Positions 1 to 9,936 of a DNA stretch of 64,000 bases are shown here, piece by piece. Under the pieces are notes generated by a model that was not told the origin of the DNA, did not search any database, and saw nothing but the letters and a program-made list of their open reading frames with translations. The DNA comes from an uncultured Bacteroidales bacterium (lineage in GTDB: Bacteria; Bacteroidota; Bacteroidia; Bacteroidales; UBA932). The stretch lies in the NCBI GenBank assembly GCA_947253655.1, contig CAMYAE010000003.1, positions 62,001-126,000 on the forward strand. Direction: 5' to 3'. Position numbers and translations under genes: made by a program. Position 1 is the stretch's first letter. Each line of letters starts with the position of its first letter.

Positions 1-1
1 G

Positions 2-901
2 ATGTACAAAAAAATCATATTACCCCTGCTTCTTCTTTCATTAGGCACCTCGTACGCCCAGAACGTCTCCGATCTTATTATTTCGGAGATAATGGCCGAT
101 GGTGACAGCAGTGTTGTCGATGGCTATGGACGCAGGAACGGCTGGATAGAGATTTTCAACAAGTCTCACGGCTCTGTAAATTTCGGTGGCTGCTATCTCA
201 CCGATGACAGGGACAATCTCAAAAAGAGCCTTATTCCCAAAGGAGATTCCAGGACAATCGCATGTCCTCGGCAGACAGCCCTGTTCTACGCCAGCGGCAG
301 AGGAGAAGACGGGACATTCTATACGAATTTCGAAATCAGACGCGGGGCTACGGTTTATCTTGTCAGCAATGACGGTCGGACAATTATTGACGAACTGAAA
401 GTCCCTGATAATCTTCCGTCCGGAAAGTCGGTGGCGAAAATAGCTACCGATGCCAAACAGATGAATTTTCAGGTAGCTCCGGAGCCTGCTGTTCCCTCTC
501 CCGGAAGCAGGAGCAACGCGTTGGACGAAGAATCCAGAAGTCATAAAATGGCAAGAGAGGACCCTTACGGCTGGATACTCACTTTGGTATCTGTGTCGGT
601 CGTCTTCTTTTCATTGACAATATTGTGGCTGCTTTTCAACATGCTGTTCCAGTCTAAGGAAAAGAAAATCCGCAAACGTAGCGACAAATCCGGACTCACT
701 CCGGAGGCAGCAGCCGCTATTTCAATGGCACTCAATATGGAACTCGGTGATGAAAAATATGCGGCAATAGCCTTAGCAATAGATCGTTATCTTCACGAGA
801 CAATACATGACCGGGAAAGCTTTGTGCTGACCATAAAGCCGTCCGTCGGCTCAAAATGGGCAGACAAGTCATTGACTTTCAGGAAAAATCCAAAACGGTA
901 A
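2..901 (+). CDS. OadG-like gamma subunit of Na+ decarboxylase with N-terminal lamin-tail domain
   Basis: The 299-residue protein begins with a signal peptide (residues 1-19, ending SYAQ). Next is an exported domain at about 24-145 whose start (LIISEIMAD, then NGWIEIFN) resembles a lamin-tail domain. One membrane helix lies at about 190-216, followed by a basic then Ala-rich cytosolic tail. A single helix plus such a tail is the pattern of OadG/MmdD subunits, which tether the carboxyltransferase to the membrane pump. The biotin carrier and beta subunit follow within 32 and 6 bases, so it belongs to the decarboxylase operon. The catalytic alpha subunit is not in the window and probably lies just left of it. 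The ATG at base 2 starts a convincing signal peptide. The subunit assignment rests on context and topology more than on sequence identity. Confidence 0.75.
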   Translation: MYKKIILPLLLLSLGTSYAQNVSDLIISEIMADGDSSVVDGYGRRNGWIEIFNKSHGSVNFGGCYLTDDRDNLKKSLIPKGDSRTIACPRQTALFYASGRGEDGTFYTNFEIRRGATVYLVSNDGRTIIDELKVPDNLPSGKSVAKIATDAKQMNFQVAPEPAVPSPGSRSNALDEESRSHKMAREDPYGWILTLVSVSVVFFSLTILWLLFNMLFQSKEKKIRKRSDKSGLTPEAAAAISMALNMELGDEKYAAIALAIDRYLHETIHDRESFVLTIKPSVGSKWADKSLTFRKNPKR

Positions 902-932
902 ATCAATTGTAAAAATTAAAAATCTTAAATAT

Positions 933-1370
933 ATGTCATCCTACAAATTCAAAATCAACGGAAACGATTATACCGTTGAAATAAATTCCGTTGAGGGCAA
1001 TATCGCTGACGTAAATGTCAATGGAGCAAATTACAAGGTGGAAATGGAAAATAAGCCTGCATCTGCTCCTGTAAATATGCCTGCACCGGTACAGCCTGTA
1101 CAGCAAGCAGAAACCAAGGCAGCCGAGCCTGCTCCTGCTCAAAAACCGTCAGGTCCGGGCAAACAGGTGACCTCACCGCTTCCAGGCGTCATTATAGAAG
1201 TGTCTGTAAAAGAAGGACAATCAGTCAAAGCAGGCCAGAAGGTCGCCGTAATTGAAGCGATGAAAATGGAAAACGAAATCTCTGCATCAAATGACGGCAC
1301 AGTTACGAGCATACATGTAGCAAAAGGAGAGTCCGTGCTTGAAGGCGCTCCTATCGTCACCATTTCATAA
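933..1370 (+). CDS. Biotin carboxyl carrier subunit of Na+-translocating decarboxylase
   Basis: A 145-residue biotin carrier. Residues 1-40 form a small N-terminal domain, about 41-75 is a flexible Pro/Ala-rich linker, and 76-145 is the biotinyl domain with the biotin attachment motif EAMKMEN (Lys111). The linker lets the carrier swing between the carboxyltransferase and the membrane beta subunit. In known systems the CO2 taken from methylmalonyl-CoA or oxaloacetate is carried here and released at the pump. The gene sits between the gamma-like and beta subunits, six bases before the latter. Substrate specificity cannot be read from this subunit; methylmalonyl-CoA decarboxylase is the likelier complex in succinate/propionate-forming Bacteroidales (inference). 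Confidence 0.92.
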   Translation: MSSYKFKINGNDYTVEINSVEGNIADVNVNGANYKVEMENKPASAPVNMPAPVQPVQQAETKAAEPAPAQKPSGPGKQVTSPLPGVIIEVSVKEGQSVKAGQKVAVIEAMKMENEISASNDGTVTSIHVAKGESVLEGAPIVTIS

Positions 1371-1376
1371 CGAATT

Positions 1377-2519
1377 ATGGAGCATATAATCCACAGCCTT
1401 CAACAATTCTGGCAATTCACAGGTTTTGCCAACTGCACATGGCAGAATCTGATAATGATTGCTATCGGAATAGTCTTTATCGTCATAGCAATCAAGAAAG
1501 AATGGGAGCCTTTGCTGCTTGTTCCTATAGGATTCGGTATGATTATCGGAAATATCCCGATGTTTCCGGGACTGAATATAGGAATCTATGAAGACGGCTC
1601 CGTCCTCAATGTACTCTATCAAGGTGTAAGACAGGGCTGGTACCCTCCTCTTATATTTTTGGGAATCGGCGCAATGACTGACTTCTCTGCCCTTATTTCA
1701 CAGCCGAGGCTCATTCTGATAGGAGCTGCCGCGCAAATGGGAATTTTCGGGGCATATATACTTGCCCTTCTCTTGGGATTCGCCCCGAATGAGGCCGGTG
1801 CCATAGGCATCATAGGTGGAGCTGACGGCCCGACAGCCATTTTCCTGTCATCTAAGCTGGCACCCGACCTTATGGGTGCGATTGCAGTATCGGCATATTC
1901 ATATATGGCCCTTGTACCTGTCATTCAACGTCCTATAATGCTGGCGCTTACGACAAATAGGGAGCGTCTGATACGTATGCCTAAGCCTCGTGTGGTGAGT
2001 ACGAGAGAAAAGATTCTCTTCCCTGTAGTAGGTTTCCTTACTACGGCATTTATCGTTCCGTCAGGTCTGCCTTTGCTGGGAATGCTGTTTTTCGGTAACC
2101 TGCTGAAAGAAAGCGGGGTGACAAGAAGGCTTGCCGAGACCGCACGCGGACCTCTTATTGATGTAGTGACCATCCTTATCGGCCTTACCGTAGGTGCATC
2201 TACACAGGCCGACAAGTTCCTATCCACCAATTCATTGAAGATTTTCGGATTAGGACTTCTGTCATTTATAATCGCGACGGCTTCCGGAGTGCTTTTCGTC
2301 AAATTCATAAATCTCTTCCTTAAGGATGGACACAAGCTCAATCCGTTGATCGGAAATGCAGGAGTTTCGGCAGTACCGGACAGTGCGAGGGTATCCCAGA
2401 TCGTAGGACGTGAATTTGATCCTGACAACCATCTGCTTATGCACGCAATGGGTCCTAACGTTGCCGGAGTTATCGGCTCTGCCGTAGCTGCCGGTATACT
2501 GTTGGGATTTCTCGGATAG
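1377..2519 (+). CDS. oadB: Na+-translocating decarboxylase beta subunit
   Basis: A 380-residue polytopic membrane protein of the OadB/MmdB/GcdB family. It decarboxylates carboxybiotin and couples this to Na+ export. The family signature GGADGPTAIF holds the conserved membrane Asp at residue 150, and a second conserved stretch near the C-terminus reads GNAGVSAVPDSARV. These two regions line the Na+ site in the family. The length is within the family's usual range, though the N-terminus is shorter than in the longest members. It is the last gene of the decarboxylase unit; an 85-base gap with a short hairpin separates it from the V-ATPase genes on the same strand. Confidence 0.95.
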   Translation: MEHIIHSLQQFWQFTGFANCTWQNLIMIAIGIVFIVIAIKKEWEPLLLVPIGFGMIIGNIPMFPGLNIGIYEDGSVLNVLYQGVRQGWYPPLIFLGIGAMTDFSALISQPRLILIGAAAQMGIFGAYILALLLGFAPNEAGAIGIIGGADGPTAIFLSSKLAPDLMGAIAVSAYSYMALVPVIQRPIMLALTTNRERLIRMPKPRVVSTREKILFPVVGFLTTAFIVPSGLPLLGMLFFGNLLKESGVTRRLAETARGPLIDVVTILIGLTVGASTQADKFLSTNSLKIFGLGLLSFIIATASGVLFVKFINLFLKDGHKLNPLIGNAGVSAVPDSARVSQIVGREFDPDNHLLMHAMGPNVAGVIGSAVAAGILLGFLG

Positions 2520-2552
2520 AGGGGATTTATTTGGCGCATATTATATAAATCC

Positions 2553-2567
2553 TTATCTTTAAGATAA
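2553..2567 (+). other. Short AT-rich inverted repeat between oadB and the V-ATPase operon
   Basis: TTATCT and AGATAA form 6-bp arms around a 3-base loop. Flanking AT-rich bases can extend the stem with a bulge. No T-run follows, so this is a weak candidate for a terminator and may equally be an operator or chance AT symmetry. Confidence 0.3.
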
Positions 2568-2604
2568 ATTTATAAATTGGAATAATATAAGATATAATTA
2601 CAAT

Positions 2605-3210
2605 ATGGACAAACTGCAGGAATTAACCGACAGGCTATATAACGAGGGTCTGTCAAAAGGCAAGGAAGAAGGAGCTGCAATTCTCGCTCAGGCCAATGCA
2701 AAATCCGACGAAATCATTAAGGCCGCCCATGCTGAGGCTGCCCGGATTAAGTCAGAGGCCGAGAAAGATGCAGAAGATTTCAAGACCAAAGTCAAAAGCG
2801 ACTTGAAAATGGCCGCTGAGCAATCCATTCAGGCTACGAAAAAGGACATAGAGAACATTGTTGTCGGCAAACTTTCGGCTGAGGAGGTGACGAAAGCAAT
2901 GACATCGGCCGAATTTGTGAAAGGCATCATCACGGCCGTGGCCGAAAAGTTCAATACGGACCAGGCAATGGATCTAAATCTTGTCTTGCCTGAAAAGCTA
3001 AAAGACGCTTTGGAGCCTTTCGTCAATAACGAACTTTCCAAAATTCTCAAAGGCGGAGTGGACGCAACTTTCTCCAAAAGGATTTCCGGTGGCTTCAACA
3101 TCGGCCCGAAAGACGGAAGCTATTTCGTAAGCTTCACAGACGAGACTTTCAAGGAACTTATTTCCTCTTATCTCAGACCTGCAACCAAGAAACTTCTCTT
3201 CGAAGAATAG
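2605..3210 (+). CDS. ntpE: V-type ATPase subunit E (peripheral stalk)
   Basis: A 201-residue protein. The first 90 residues are a charged Ala/Lys/Glu-rich helix suited to a coiled coil, and a compact C-terminal domain follows. This is the layout of V/A-ATPase subunit E, which forms the peripheral stalk linking V1 to the membrane subunit I. It is the first gene of a seven-gene unit E-DUF2764-A-B-D-I-K. The next gene starts six bases after its stop. No separate G/H stalk subunit is seen. Confidence 0.85.
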   Translation: MDKLQELTDRLYNEGLSKGKEEGAAILAQANAKSDEIIKAAHAEAARIKSEAEKDAEDFKTKVKSDLKMAAEQSIQATKKDIENIVVGKLSAEEVTKAMTSAEFVKGIITAVAEKFNTDQAMDLNLVLPEKLKDALEPFVNNELSKILKGGVDATFSKRISGGFNIGPKDGSYFVSFTDETFKELISSYLRPATKKLLFEE

Positions 3211-3216
3211 GGGCAA

Positions 3217-3813
3217 ATGAACAATTACGAGTATATAATAGCCTCGCTGCCGGTTATGACCAAAAATTGGACGCCGGCAGAGGGTATGTCTTCGGATAGC
3301 CTTATCTCCATGATCAAGGAACAGTGCTCAAAAAGAGATAACAGACTGATTGACACCCTTATGATGGGCTTTGACGAAGACAGCCTGAATGAGGAGTTCT
3401 ATAAATCGGCAATTTCACATTCCAACCGTTTCATCAACAGGTATTTCAACTTCGACCTCCTGCTAAGGAACACAAAGGCCGGCTTTATCAACGCTTCACT
3501 TGGCAGACCGGCGGGCACTGATATTTTCATGGAAGCGAAGACCGACGATCCTGACAAGGAGAAGGTCGAGGCTGCCTTTCAGACAAAAGACCTTCTCGAC
3601 AGGGAAAGGGCTATCGATGAGCTTATGTGGCAAAGGATTTCGGAAATCAACACATTCGACACCTTTGACATAGAGGCTATTCTTGGCTTTATAGCCAAGC
3701 TGCACATCGTGGACAGGTGGCTGCGTCTTGACGAAGATTCAGGCCGGGAGATGTTCTCCAAGCTGATAAAGGAGGTCAGAGGGACTTTCCGTGGTGTGGA
3801 ATATGCCGGATAG
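3217..3813 (+). CDS. DUF2764 protein of the V-type ATPase operon
   Basis: A 198-residue soluble protein with no signal peptide or membrane helix. It matches the DUF2764 family, which occupies this position between subunits E and A in Bacteroidota and Chlamydiae V-ATPase operons. The start (NNYEYIIASLPVM) and a conserved WQRISEINTFDTFDIEAI-type stretch near residues 140-160 are visible. Its position suggests it replaces subunit C, the socket joining the rotor to the K ring, because no other C-like gene is present. That role is inference from context. Confidence 0.8.
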   Translation: MNNYEYIIASLPVMTKNWTPAEGMSSDSLISMIKEQCSKRDNRLIDTLMMGFDEDSLNEEFYKSAISHSNRFINRYFNFDLLLRNTKAGFINASLGRPAGTDIFMEAKTDDPDKEKVEAAFQTKDLLDRERAIDELMWQRISEINTFDTFDIEAILGFIAKLHIVDRWLRLDEDSGREMFSKLIKEVRGTFRGVEYAG

Positions 3814-3852
3814 GCTTTATGCAATCATAGAAAACATAAAAATAAATATAAT

Positions 3853-5607
3853 ATGAAATCAACAGGTATAGTTACCGGAATTGTTTCAAACCTTGTGACG
3901 GTCCTGACGGAGGGTCCTGTAGCACAAAATGAGCTTTGCTACATCTCACTTGGCGAGACAAGACTTATGGCGGAGGTCATTAAGGTAAACGGTAATCTTG
4001 CACAGGTACAGGTGTTCGAAAGCACACGAGGACTTAAGAACGGAGACACCGTGGAGTTTGAGGGCAAGATGCTTGAAATCTCATTGGGCCCCGGCCTGCT
4101 TTCCAGCGTTTATGACGGTCTTCAGAATGACCTTACCACTATGGATGGGGTTTTCCTCAAAAGAGGCGAATACACAGATCCTTTGGACAGAGTCAAGCTG
4201 TGGGATTTTACTCCGATTGCAAAAGTCGGGGACAAGGTTATGGCCGCTGATTGGCTCGGTGAGGTCAAAGAGGGCTGGCTGCCTCACAAAATCATGGTGC
4301 CCTTCTCATTCAATGGAGAATTTACGGTCAAGTCGATAGTCAAAGCAGGACAATATAATGTAGACACCGTAATAGCAGTCCTGACGGATGAAAACGGTGA
4401 TGACGTCAATGTCACCATGGTTCAGAAATGGCCGGTGAAGATGGCTGTAAAGGCATATAAAGAGAAACCGAGGCCTAACAAGATAATGGAAACCGGAGTA
4501 AGGGTGATTGACTCCTTCGACCCGATTGCAGAAGGCGGTACAGGCTTCATTCCGGGACCTTTCGGTTGCGGCAAGACCGTTCTTCAGCATGCGATAGCCA
4601 AGCAGGGCGAAGCCGACATAATAGTTATGGCGGCCTGCGGAGAGCGTGCAAATGAGGTCGTGGAGATATTTACCGAATTTCCGGAACTGATTGACCCTCA
4701 CACGGGCAGACATCTTATGGAGAGGACAACAATTATCTGCAACACCTCAAATATGCCGGTGGCTGCCAGGGAAGCTTCCGTATATACGGCAATGACGATT
4801 TGCGAATATTACCGGGCTATGGGGCACCGTTGTCTGCTGCTTGCCGACTCGACATCGAGGTGGGCTCAGGCATTGAGGGAAATGAGCAACCGTATGGAAG
4901 AACTTCCGGGTGCAGATGCTTTCCCTGTCGATCTTTCTGCCATTATATCCAATTTCTATGCAAGGGCAGGCATGGTAATTCTGAACAACGGTCAGAGAGG
5001 GGCGGTAACAATAATTGGAACCGTATCCCCTGCCGGCGGCAACCTCAAGGAACCGGTTACGGAGTCAACCAAAAAAGCAGCAAGGTGCTTCTATGCCCTT
5101 GAGCAGAGACGTGCCGACCAGAAGAGATATCCGGCTGTCAATCCTATCGAGTCCTATTCCAAATATCTGGAATATCCTGAAATAAAGGCTTACCTGGATG
5201 AAAAAGTCGAAAAAGGCTGGGTAGATAGAATTGCCGAAGCGAAGAATATCGTGCGCAGAGGACGTGAAGCCTACGAGCAGATCAACATCCTCGGTGACGA
5301 TGGTGTGCCTATGGGATATCACGAGACTTTCTGGAAATCGGAACTGATCGACTTCTGCTTCCTTCAGCAGGACGCATTCGACCCGATTGACAGCCTCTGC
5401 CCTATCGAGAGGCAGAAATATATGCTGGACCTCATTTTGGATATATGCAACAAGGAATTCACATTCGAGGATTACGAAAAATGTCGTGATTATTTCAAGA
5501 ATATGATAAACATATTAAGGCAGATGAATTATTCCGAATTCCACGGAGAGGCTTTTGCAAGATATAACGAACAACTCACTAAACTGATTCAGGAAAATGG
5601 CAAATAA
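3853..5607 (+). CDS. ntpA: V-type ATPase catalytic subunit A
   Basis: A 584-residue catalytic subunit, the normal length for the family. The Walker A motif GPFGCGKT lies near residues 235-242 and is the variant typical of V/A-type A subunits. The bulge insert specific to A subunits (about 100-200) is present, and the conserved segments MAACGERANEV and LLADSTSRWA follow. It hydrolyses or makes ATP at the A/B interface. Its last 11 bases overlap the start of subunit B, consistent with translational coupling. Confidence 0.97.
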   Translation: MKSTGIVTGIVSNLVTVLTEGPVAQNELCYISLGETRLMAEVIKVNGNLAQVQVFESTRGLKNGDTVEFEGKMLEISLGPGLLSSVYDGLQNDLTTMDGVFLKRGEYTDPLDRVKLWDFTPIAKVGDKVMAADWLGEVKEGWLPHKIMVPFSFNGEFTVKSIVKAGQYNVDTVIAVLTDENGDDVNVTMVQKWPVKMAVKAYKEKPRPNKIMETGVRVIDSFDPIAEGGTGFIPGPFGCGKTVLQHAIAKQGEADIIVMAACGERANEVVEIFTEFPELIDPHTGRHLMERTTIICNTSNMPVAAREASVYTAMTICEYYRAMGHRCLLLADSTSRWAQALREMSNRMEELPGADAFPVDLSAIISNFYARAGMVILNNGQRGAVTIIGTVSPAGGNLKEPVTESTKKAARCFYALEQRRADQKRYPAVNPIESYSKYLEYPEIKAYLDEKVEKGWVDRIAEAKNIVRRGREAYEQINILGDDGVPMGYHETFWKSELIDFCFLQQDAFDPIDSLCPIERQKYMLDLILDICNKEFTFEDYEKCRDYFKNMINILRQMNYSEFHGEAFARYNEQLTKLIQENGK

Positions 5608-6919
5608 AGCATATCAAAAGATATATACACAGCTCGAGGCTATTACAAAAGCCACTGTGGCTCTGAAAGCTAAAGGAGTCACCAACGATGAGTTAGCCAT
5701 TGTGGAGGGCAGGTTGGCCCAGGTGGTAAGGACCAAGAAAGACCTGGTCACATTGCAGATATTCTCAGGTACTGAGGGCATCCCGACTAATGCTGAAGTG
5801 ACATTCCTCGGTGCTCCTCCTACCCTGCATGTCAGCGAAAGTCTGTCAGGAAGATTCTTCAATGCCTACGGTAAGCCTATTGACGGCGGTCCTGAAGTTG
5901 AAGGAGAAGAGCGACAAATCGGTGGACCGTCGGTTAATCCTTATAAGAGAAAACAGCCGTCACAGCTTATTCCTACCGGTATTGCCGGTATCGACCTGAA
6001 CAATACAATAGTATCAGGACAGAAGATTCCTTTCTTTGCCGACCCTGACCAGCCTTACAACCAGGTTATGGCTGACGTTGCTTTAAGGGCCGACGTGGAC
6101 AAGATTATCCTTGGCGGTATGGGGCTTTCAAACGATGACTACCTGTTTTTCAAACATTCATTTGAGGCGGCAGGAGCACTCGAAAAAATCATCTGTTTCG
6201 TGAACACCACGGAAGAACCTCCGGTAGAGAGGCTTCTTATCCCGGATATGGCTCTGACCGCTGCAGAGTATTTTGCAGTTGACAAGAACGAGAAAGTGCT
6301 TGTCCTGCTTACTGACATGACTTTGTATGCCGACGCCCTTTCTATCGTGTCGAACCGTATGGATCAGATTCCGTCAAAAGACTCAATGCCTGGCTCGCTA
6401 TACTCCGATCTGGCAAAGATCTACGAAAAGGCTGCACAGCTGCCTTCCGGAGGCTCCATAACGATCATTGCCGTCACGACCCTGAACGACGGGGACATTA
6501 CTCATGCCATTCCTGACAACACCGGCTATATCACTGAGGGACAGTTATTCCTGCGAGCCGACAGTGACACGGGTAAAGTCATAATCGACCCGTTCCGTTC
6601 TCTGTCAAGGCTTAAGCAGCTGGCGCAGGGCAAGCAGACAAGGGAAGACCACAGCCAGGTGATGAATGCCGGCGTGCGGCTCTATGCTGATGCACAGAAT
6701 GCAAAGACCAAGCTTGAAAACGGCTTCGACCTGAGCGACTATGACCTCAGATGTCTAAAATATGCTAAAGATTATGCGACCAGACTTCTGTCCATAGACG
6801 TAAATATCAAGATCGAAGAAATGCTTGACACTGCATGGGAGCTGTTCTCCAAATATTTCAGTAAAGCTGAAACAGGCATCAAGCAGGATTTGATTGACAA
6901 ATACTGGAAAGGTGAATAA
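5597..6919 (+). CDS. ntpB: V-type ATPase regulatory subunit B
   Basis: A 440-residue non-catalytic nucleotide-binding subunit. It resembles subunit A in fold but lacks a true Walker A motif; the equivalent region reads LIPTGIAGIDLNNTIVSGQKIP. Conserved V/A-type B features include LLTDMTLYADAL and the PGYLYSDLA-like motif as PGSLYSDLAKIYEKA. The start was chosen at the ATG that overlaps the end of the A gene by 11 bases. It builds the hexameric head with subunit A. Confidence 0.96.
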   Translation: MANKAYQKIYTQLEAITKATVALKAKGVTNDELAIVEGRLAQVVRTKKDLVTLQIFSGTEGIPTNAEVTFLGAPPTLHVSESLSGRFFNAYGKPIDGGPEVEGEERQIGGPSVNPYKRKQPSQLIPTGIAGIDLNNTIVSGQKIPFFADPDQPYNQVMADVALRADVDKIILGGMGLSNDDYLFFKHSFEAAGALEKIICFVNTTEEPPVERLLIPDMALTAAEYFAVDKNEKVLVLLTDMTLYADALSIVSNRMDQIPSKDSMPGSLYSDLAKIYEKAAQLPSGGSITIIAVTTLNDGDITHAIPDNTGYITEGQLFLRADSDTGKVIIDPFRSLSRLKQLAQGKQTREDHSQVMNAGVRLYADAQNAKTKLENGFDLSDYDLRCLKYAKDYATRLLSIDVNIKIEEMLDTAWELFSKYFSKAETGIKQDLIDKYWKGE

Positions 6920-6955
6920 ATCAGGTTCCGCCGACGGAACTCGAAATAAATAATT

Positions 6956-7564
6956 ATGGCGATTAGGTTTCAATATAATAAGACATCTCTCAACAATCTT
7001 GGCAAGCAGCTTAAGATGAGGCAGAATGCCCTTCCAACCTTGAAGAACAAGGAGTCGGCATTGCGTCTCGAAGTGCGTAAGGCCAAAGGTCAGTCGGAGC
7101 GGGTCATTTCAGAGCTTGACGCCTCCATAAAAAGATACGATTACATAGCATCTCTCTGGAACGAGTTCGAGCCCTCGCTTATATCGATTACAGATGTTGA
7201 ATTGGTGACAGTCAAGGTGGCCGGTGTAAAGACCCCTGCCCTAAAAAACATAAGCTACGAGGTGCGACCGTTCAATGCCTTTGTCAAACCTGCATGGTTT
7301 GCGGACGGTGTGGCCATTCTAAAGGAACTTTCACGGCTTGGAATAGAATCCGAAGTGTATCAGGAAAAAAGCCGTATACTGGACTACCAAAGAAAGAAGA
7401 CCACGCAGAAAGTAAACCTATACGAGAAAGTGCAGATTCCGGGCTATCAGGAAGCTATCAGAAAAATCAAGCGCTTTATGGAGGATGAAGAGAACTTGAG
7501 CAAGGCTGCGTCCAAAATTGTAAAGAACAGACACGAAATTGAAGAAGAGGAGGAAGAGGCATGA
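6956..7564 (+). CDS. ntpD: V-type ATPase subunit D (central rotor)
   Basis: A 202-residue protein. The N-terminal FQYNKTSLNNLGKQLKMR and a C-terminal acidic helix fit subunit D, the coiled-coil axle that turns inside the A/B head. The first 60 and last 70 residues are predicted helices, and a short central domain lies between them. Its stop overlaps the start of subunit I in an ATGA. The F subunit that usually pairs with D is not found in the operon. Confidence 0.9.
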   Translation: MAIRFQYNKTSLNNLGKQLKMRQNALPTLKNKESALRLEVRKAKGQSERVISELDASIKRYDYIASLWNEFEPSLISITDVELVTVKVAGVKTPALKNISYEVRPFNAFVKPAWFADGVAILKELSRLGIESEVYQEKSRILDYQRKKTTQKVNLYEKVQIPGYQEAIRKIKRFMEDEENLSKAASKIVKNRHEIEEEEEEA

Positions 7565-9390
7565 TAGAGAAAATGACAAGATATTCCTTTATTCTTCTTA
7601 ACGGAGAACAGGAAAAATTTCTTTCCGAACTTCAGGAATTAGGGGTTGTTGACATAACCCGTTCCACCAGGCCTGTAGACGAGTCTTCGGAAAAGATGCT
7701 TCAGACGGCCGAAGACTATCGCAAGGCTTTGGAGTATCTGAGAAATGCCGACTACTCGGAGGACAAGGACATTGACAAAATCAGGGAAATCAGGCTCTCC
7801 CCTGTCGAAGACCCTGTCTATGAGACATTCAATGCTGTCCATAATATCGAACACCTCCAAGGCGAACTGTCAGCCGAGGAAAAGGAGATAGACCGGCTTA
7901 AGGCGTGGGGGGAATTCGACCCCAATGCCATTTCAGGAATAGAGAACTTAGGCTACAAGATAAGGTTCTATAAAGTGCAGACCAAGAAGTTTTCTGCAGG
8001 TTGGGCAAGCGAATACCCTCTGCAGATCATTTCTGAAGACGGAAATTATACCCACTTTGTAACCGTGTCCGACGACGAGGCATACAGTTTCCCGGTTTCT
8101 GAGTGTGATGCTCCTGACAAAGACTGGAAGGCTGTGGAAGCCAGGGCTATAGAGACAAGGAACGAGATAATTTCATGCAAAGCCAAGCTTATTCAGCTCA
8201 AGTCTTTCATTCCGGAAATCGAGAAAGGACTCAATGATGCCAAGGAATCACTGGATCTCTATCTTGCAGATGCAGCTTCCGAGAAAGCGGCAGAAAACCA
8301 TATCTGCGTTTTTGAAGGGTTTGCCCCTGTCAAGGACAATGACAGGCTGAAAGAGGTCTTTGACAATATGGACGTGTTCTGGAAAAGCTCGGACGCCTCT
8401 ACTGAAGACAACCCTCCTATAAAGCTGAAGAACAACAAGTTCAACAGAATGTTCGAGGTGCTAACCGATATGTACGGAAGACCGGCCTACGACGGGTTCG
8501 ATCCGACTCCATACATCGCAATATTCTTCATGCTCTTCTTCGCTTTCTGTATGGGCGATGCCGGTTACGGAATTATACTGTTCATTATTGGCATTCTGCT
8601 CAAAAAAAGCAAGTCTGCAGCAAAGATGGCCCCATTGGTAATGACATTAGGCGTAGCAACCTTCGTTATCGGTCTTATTTTCCATAATTTCTTTTCAATG
8701 GATATTATGGAATGGAGCATAATTCCCGAATGGCTAAAGGGCGTAATGCTGCCGGGCAAGATTGCCGGCTACGACGGCACAATGATTCTTGCTCTTATTG
8801 TCGGCATATTCCACATTTGCGTAGCCCTTATAGTGAAGACGTTATATGCCACAAGGCAAAATGGCTTCCTCAATTCCCTCGGGACCTGGGGATGGACCTT
8901 GCTGATTGTAGGCAGCGTGATTGTGGGAGGCATAGCCTTGGCCGGAGTTATAGATTCGGAAGTAACCAAATGGGTGATAATCGCCATTGGCAGCATTTCT
9001 GCCGTCGGCATTTTCCTGCTTAACGACCTGCACCGTAACCCTCTTAAAAACATTGGAGCCGGACTGTGGGAGACATATAACACAGCCACAGGACTGCTTG
9101 GCGACGTGCTTAGCTACCTTAGGCTCTATGCTTTGGGACTTGCAGGCAGTATGCTGGGATTTGCGTTCAACGACCTCGGAAAAATGGTGTTGGGAGACGG
9201 ACATTTCGGAATCAGCTGGCTCTTCTTCCTGCTGATAATTCTTATAGGACACGCCTTGAATATAGCAATGGCTGCCCTTGGGGCTTTCGTCCACCCGTTA
9301 AGGCTTAATTTCCTCGAATTCTTCAAGAATGCAGGTTACGAAGCAAAAGGACGGAATTACAATCCATTGATAAAGACAGAAAATAAATAA
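7561..9390 (+). CDS. ntpI: V-type ATPase subunit I (membrane stator)
   Basis: A 609-residue protein with a cytosolic N-terminal half (about 1-310, coiled-coil rich) and a C-terminal half with about seven or eight membrane segments from residue 320 onward. This matches subunit I/a, which holds the ion half-channels and anchors the peripheral stalk. Near the C-terminus, DVLSYLRLYALGLAGSMLG contains the conserved arginine helix that faces the carboxylate of the K ring. It is translationally coupled to subunit D by ATGA and precedes subunit K by 19 bases. Confidence 0.95.
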   Translation: MIEKMTRYSFILLNGEQEKFLSELQELGVVDITRSTRPVDESSEKMLQTAEDYRKALEYLRNADYSEDKDIDKIREIRLSPVEDPVYETFNAVHNIEHLQGELSAEEKEIDRLKAWGEFDPNAISGIENLGYKIRFYKVQTKKFSAGWASEYPLQIISEDGNYTHFVTVSDDEAYSFPVSECDAPDKDWKAVEARAIETRNEIISCKAKLIQLKSFIPEIEKGLNDAKESLDLYLADAASEKAAENHICVFEGFAPVKDNDRLKEVFDNMDVFWKSSDASTEDNPPIKLKNNKFNRMFEVLTDMYGRPAYDGFDPTPYIAIFFMLFFAFCMGDAGYGIILFIIGILLKKSKSAAKMAPLVMTLGVATFVIGLIFHNFFSMDIMEWSIIPEWLKGVMLPGKIAGYDGTMILALIVGIFHICVALIVKTLYATRQNGFLNSLGTWGWTLLIVGSVIVGGIALAGVIDSEVTKWVIIAIGSISAVGIFLLNDLHRNPLKNIGAGLWETYNTATGLLGDVLSYLRLYALGLAGSMLGFAFNDLGKMVLGDGHFGISWLFFLLIILIGHALNIAMAALGAFVHPLRLNFLEFFKNAGYEAKGRNYNPLIKTENK

Positions 9391-9406
9391 ACAATTAACA
9401 ATTTAA

Positions 9407-9838
<432 letters not shown>

Positions 9839-9858
9839 TCCTCAGCAATATTAAAGAT

Positions 9859-9890
9859 AAAAGGCAGGCCCTGAAAAGAGCCTGCCTTTT
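9859..9890 (+). terminator. Terminator after the V-ATPase operon
   Basis: An 11-bp perfect stem (AAAAGGCAGGC with GCCTGCCTTTT) encloses a 10-base loop and ends in Ts. It has A-rich and T-rich flanks, so it can also serve the converging L31 gene on the other strand. Confidence 0.85.
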
Positions 9891-9936
9891 TAATGTCGTC
9901 TGCGGTTCCGTTAAACAGAATACCGTATAAGAAAAC

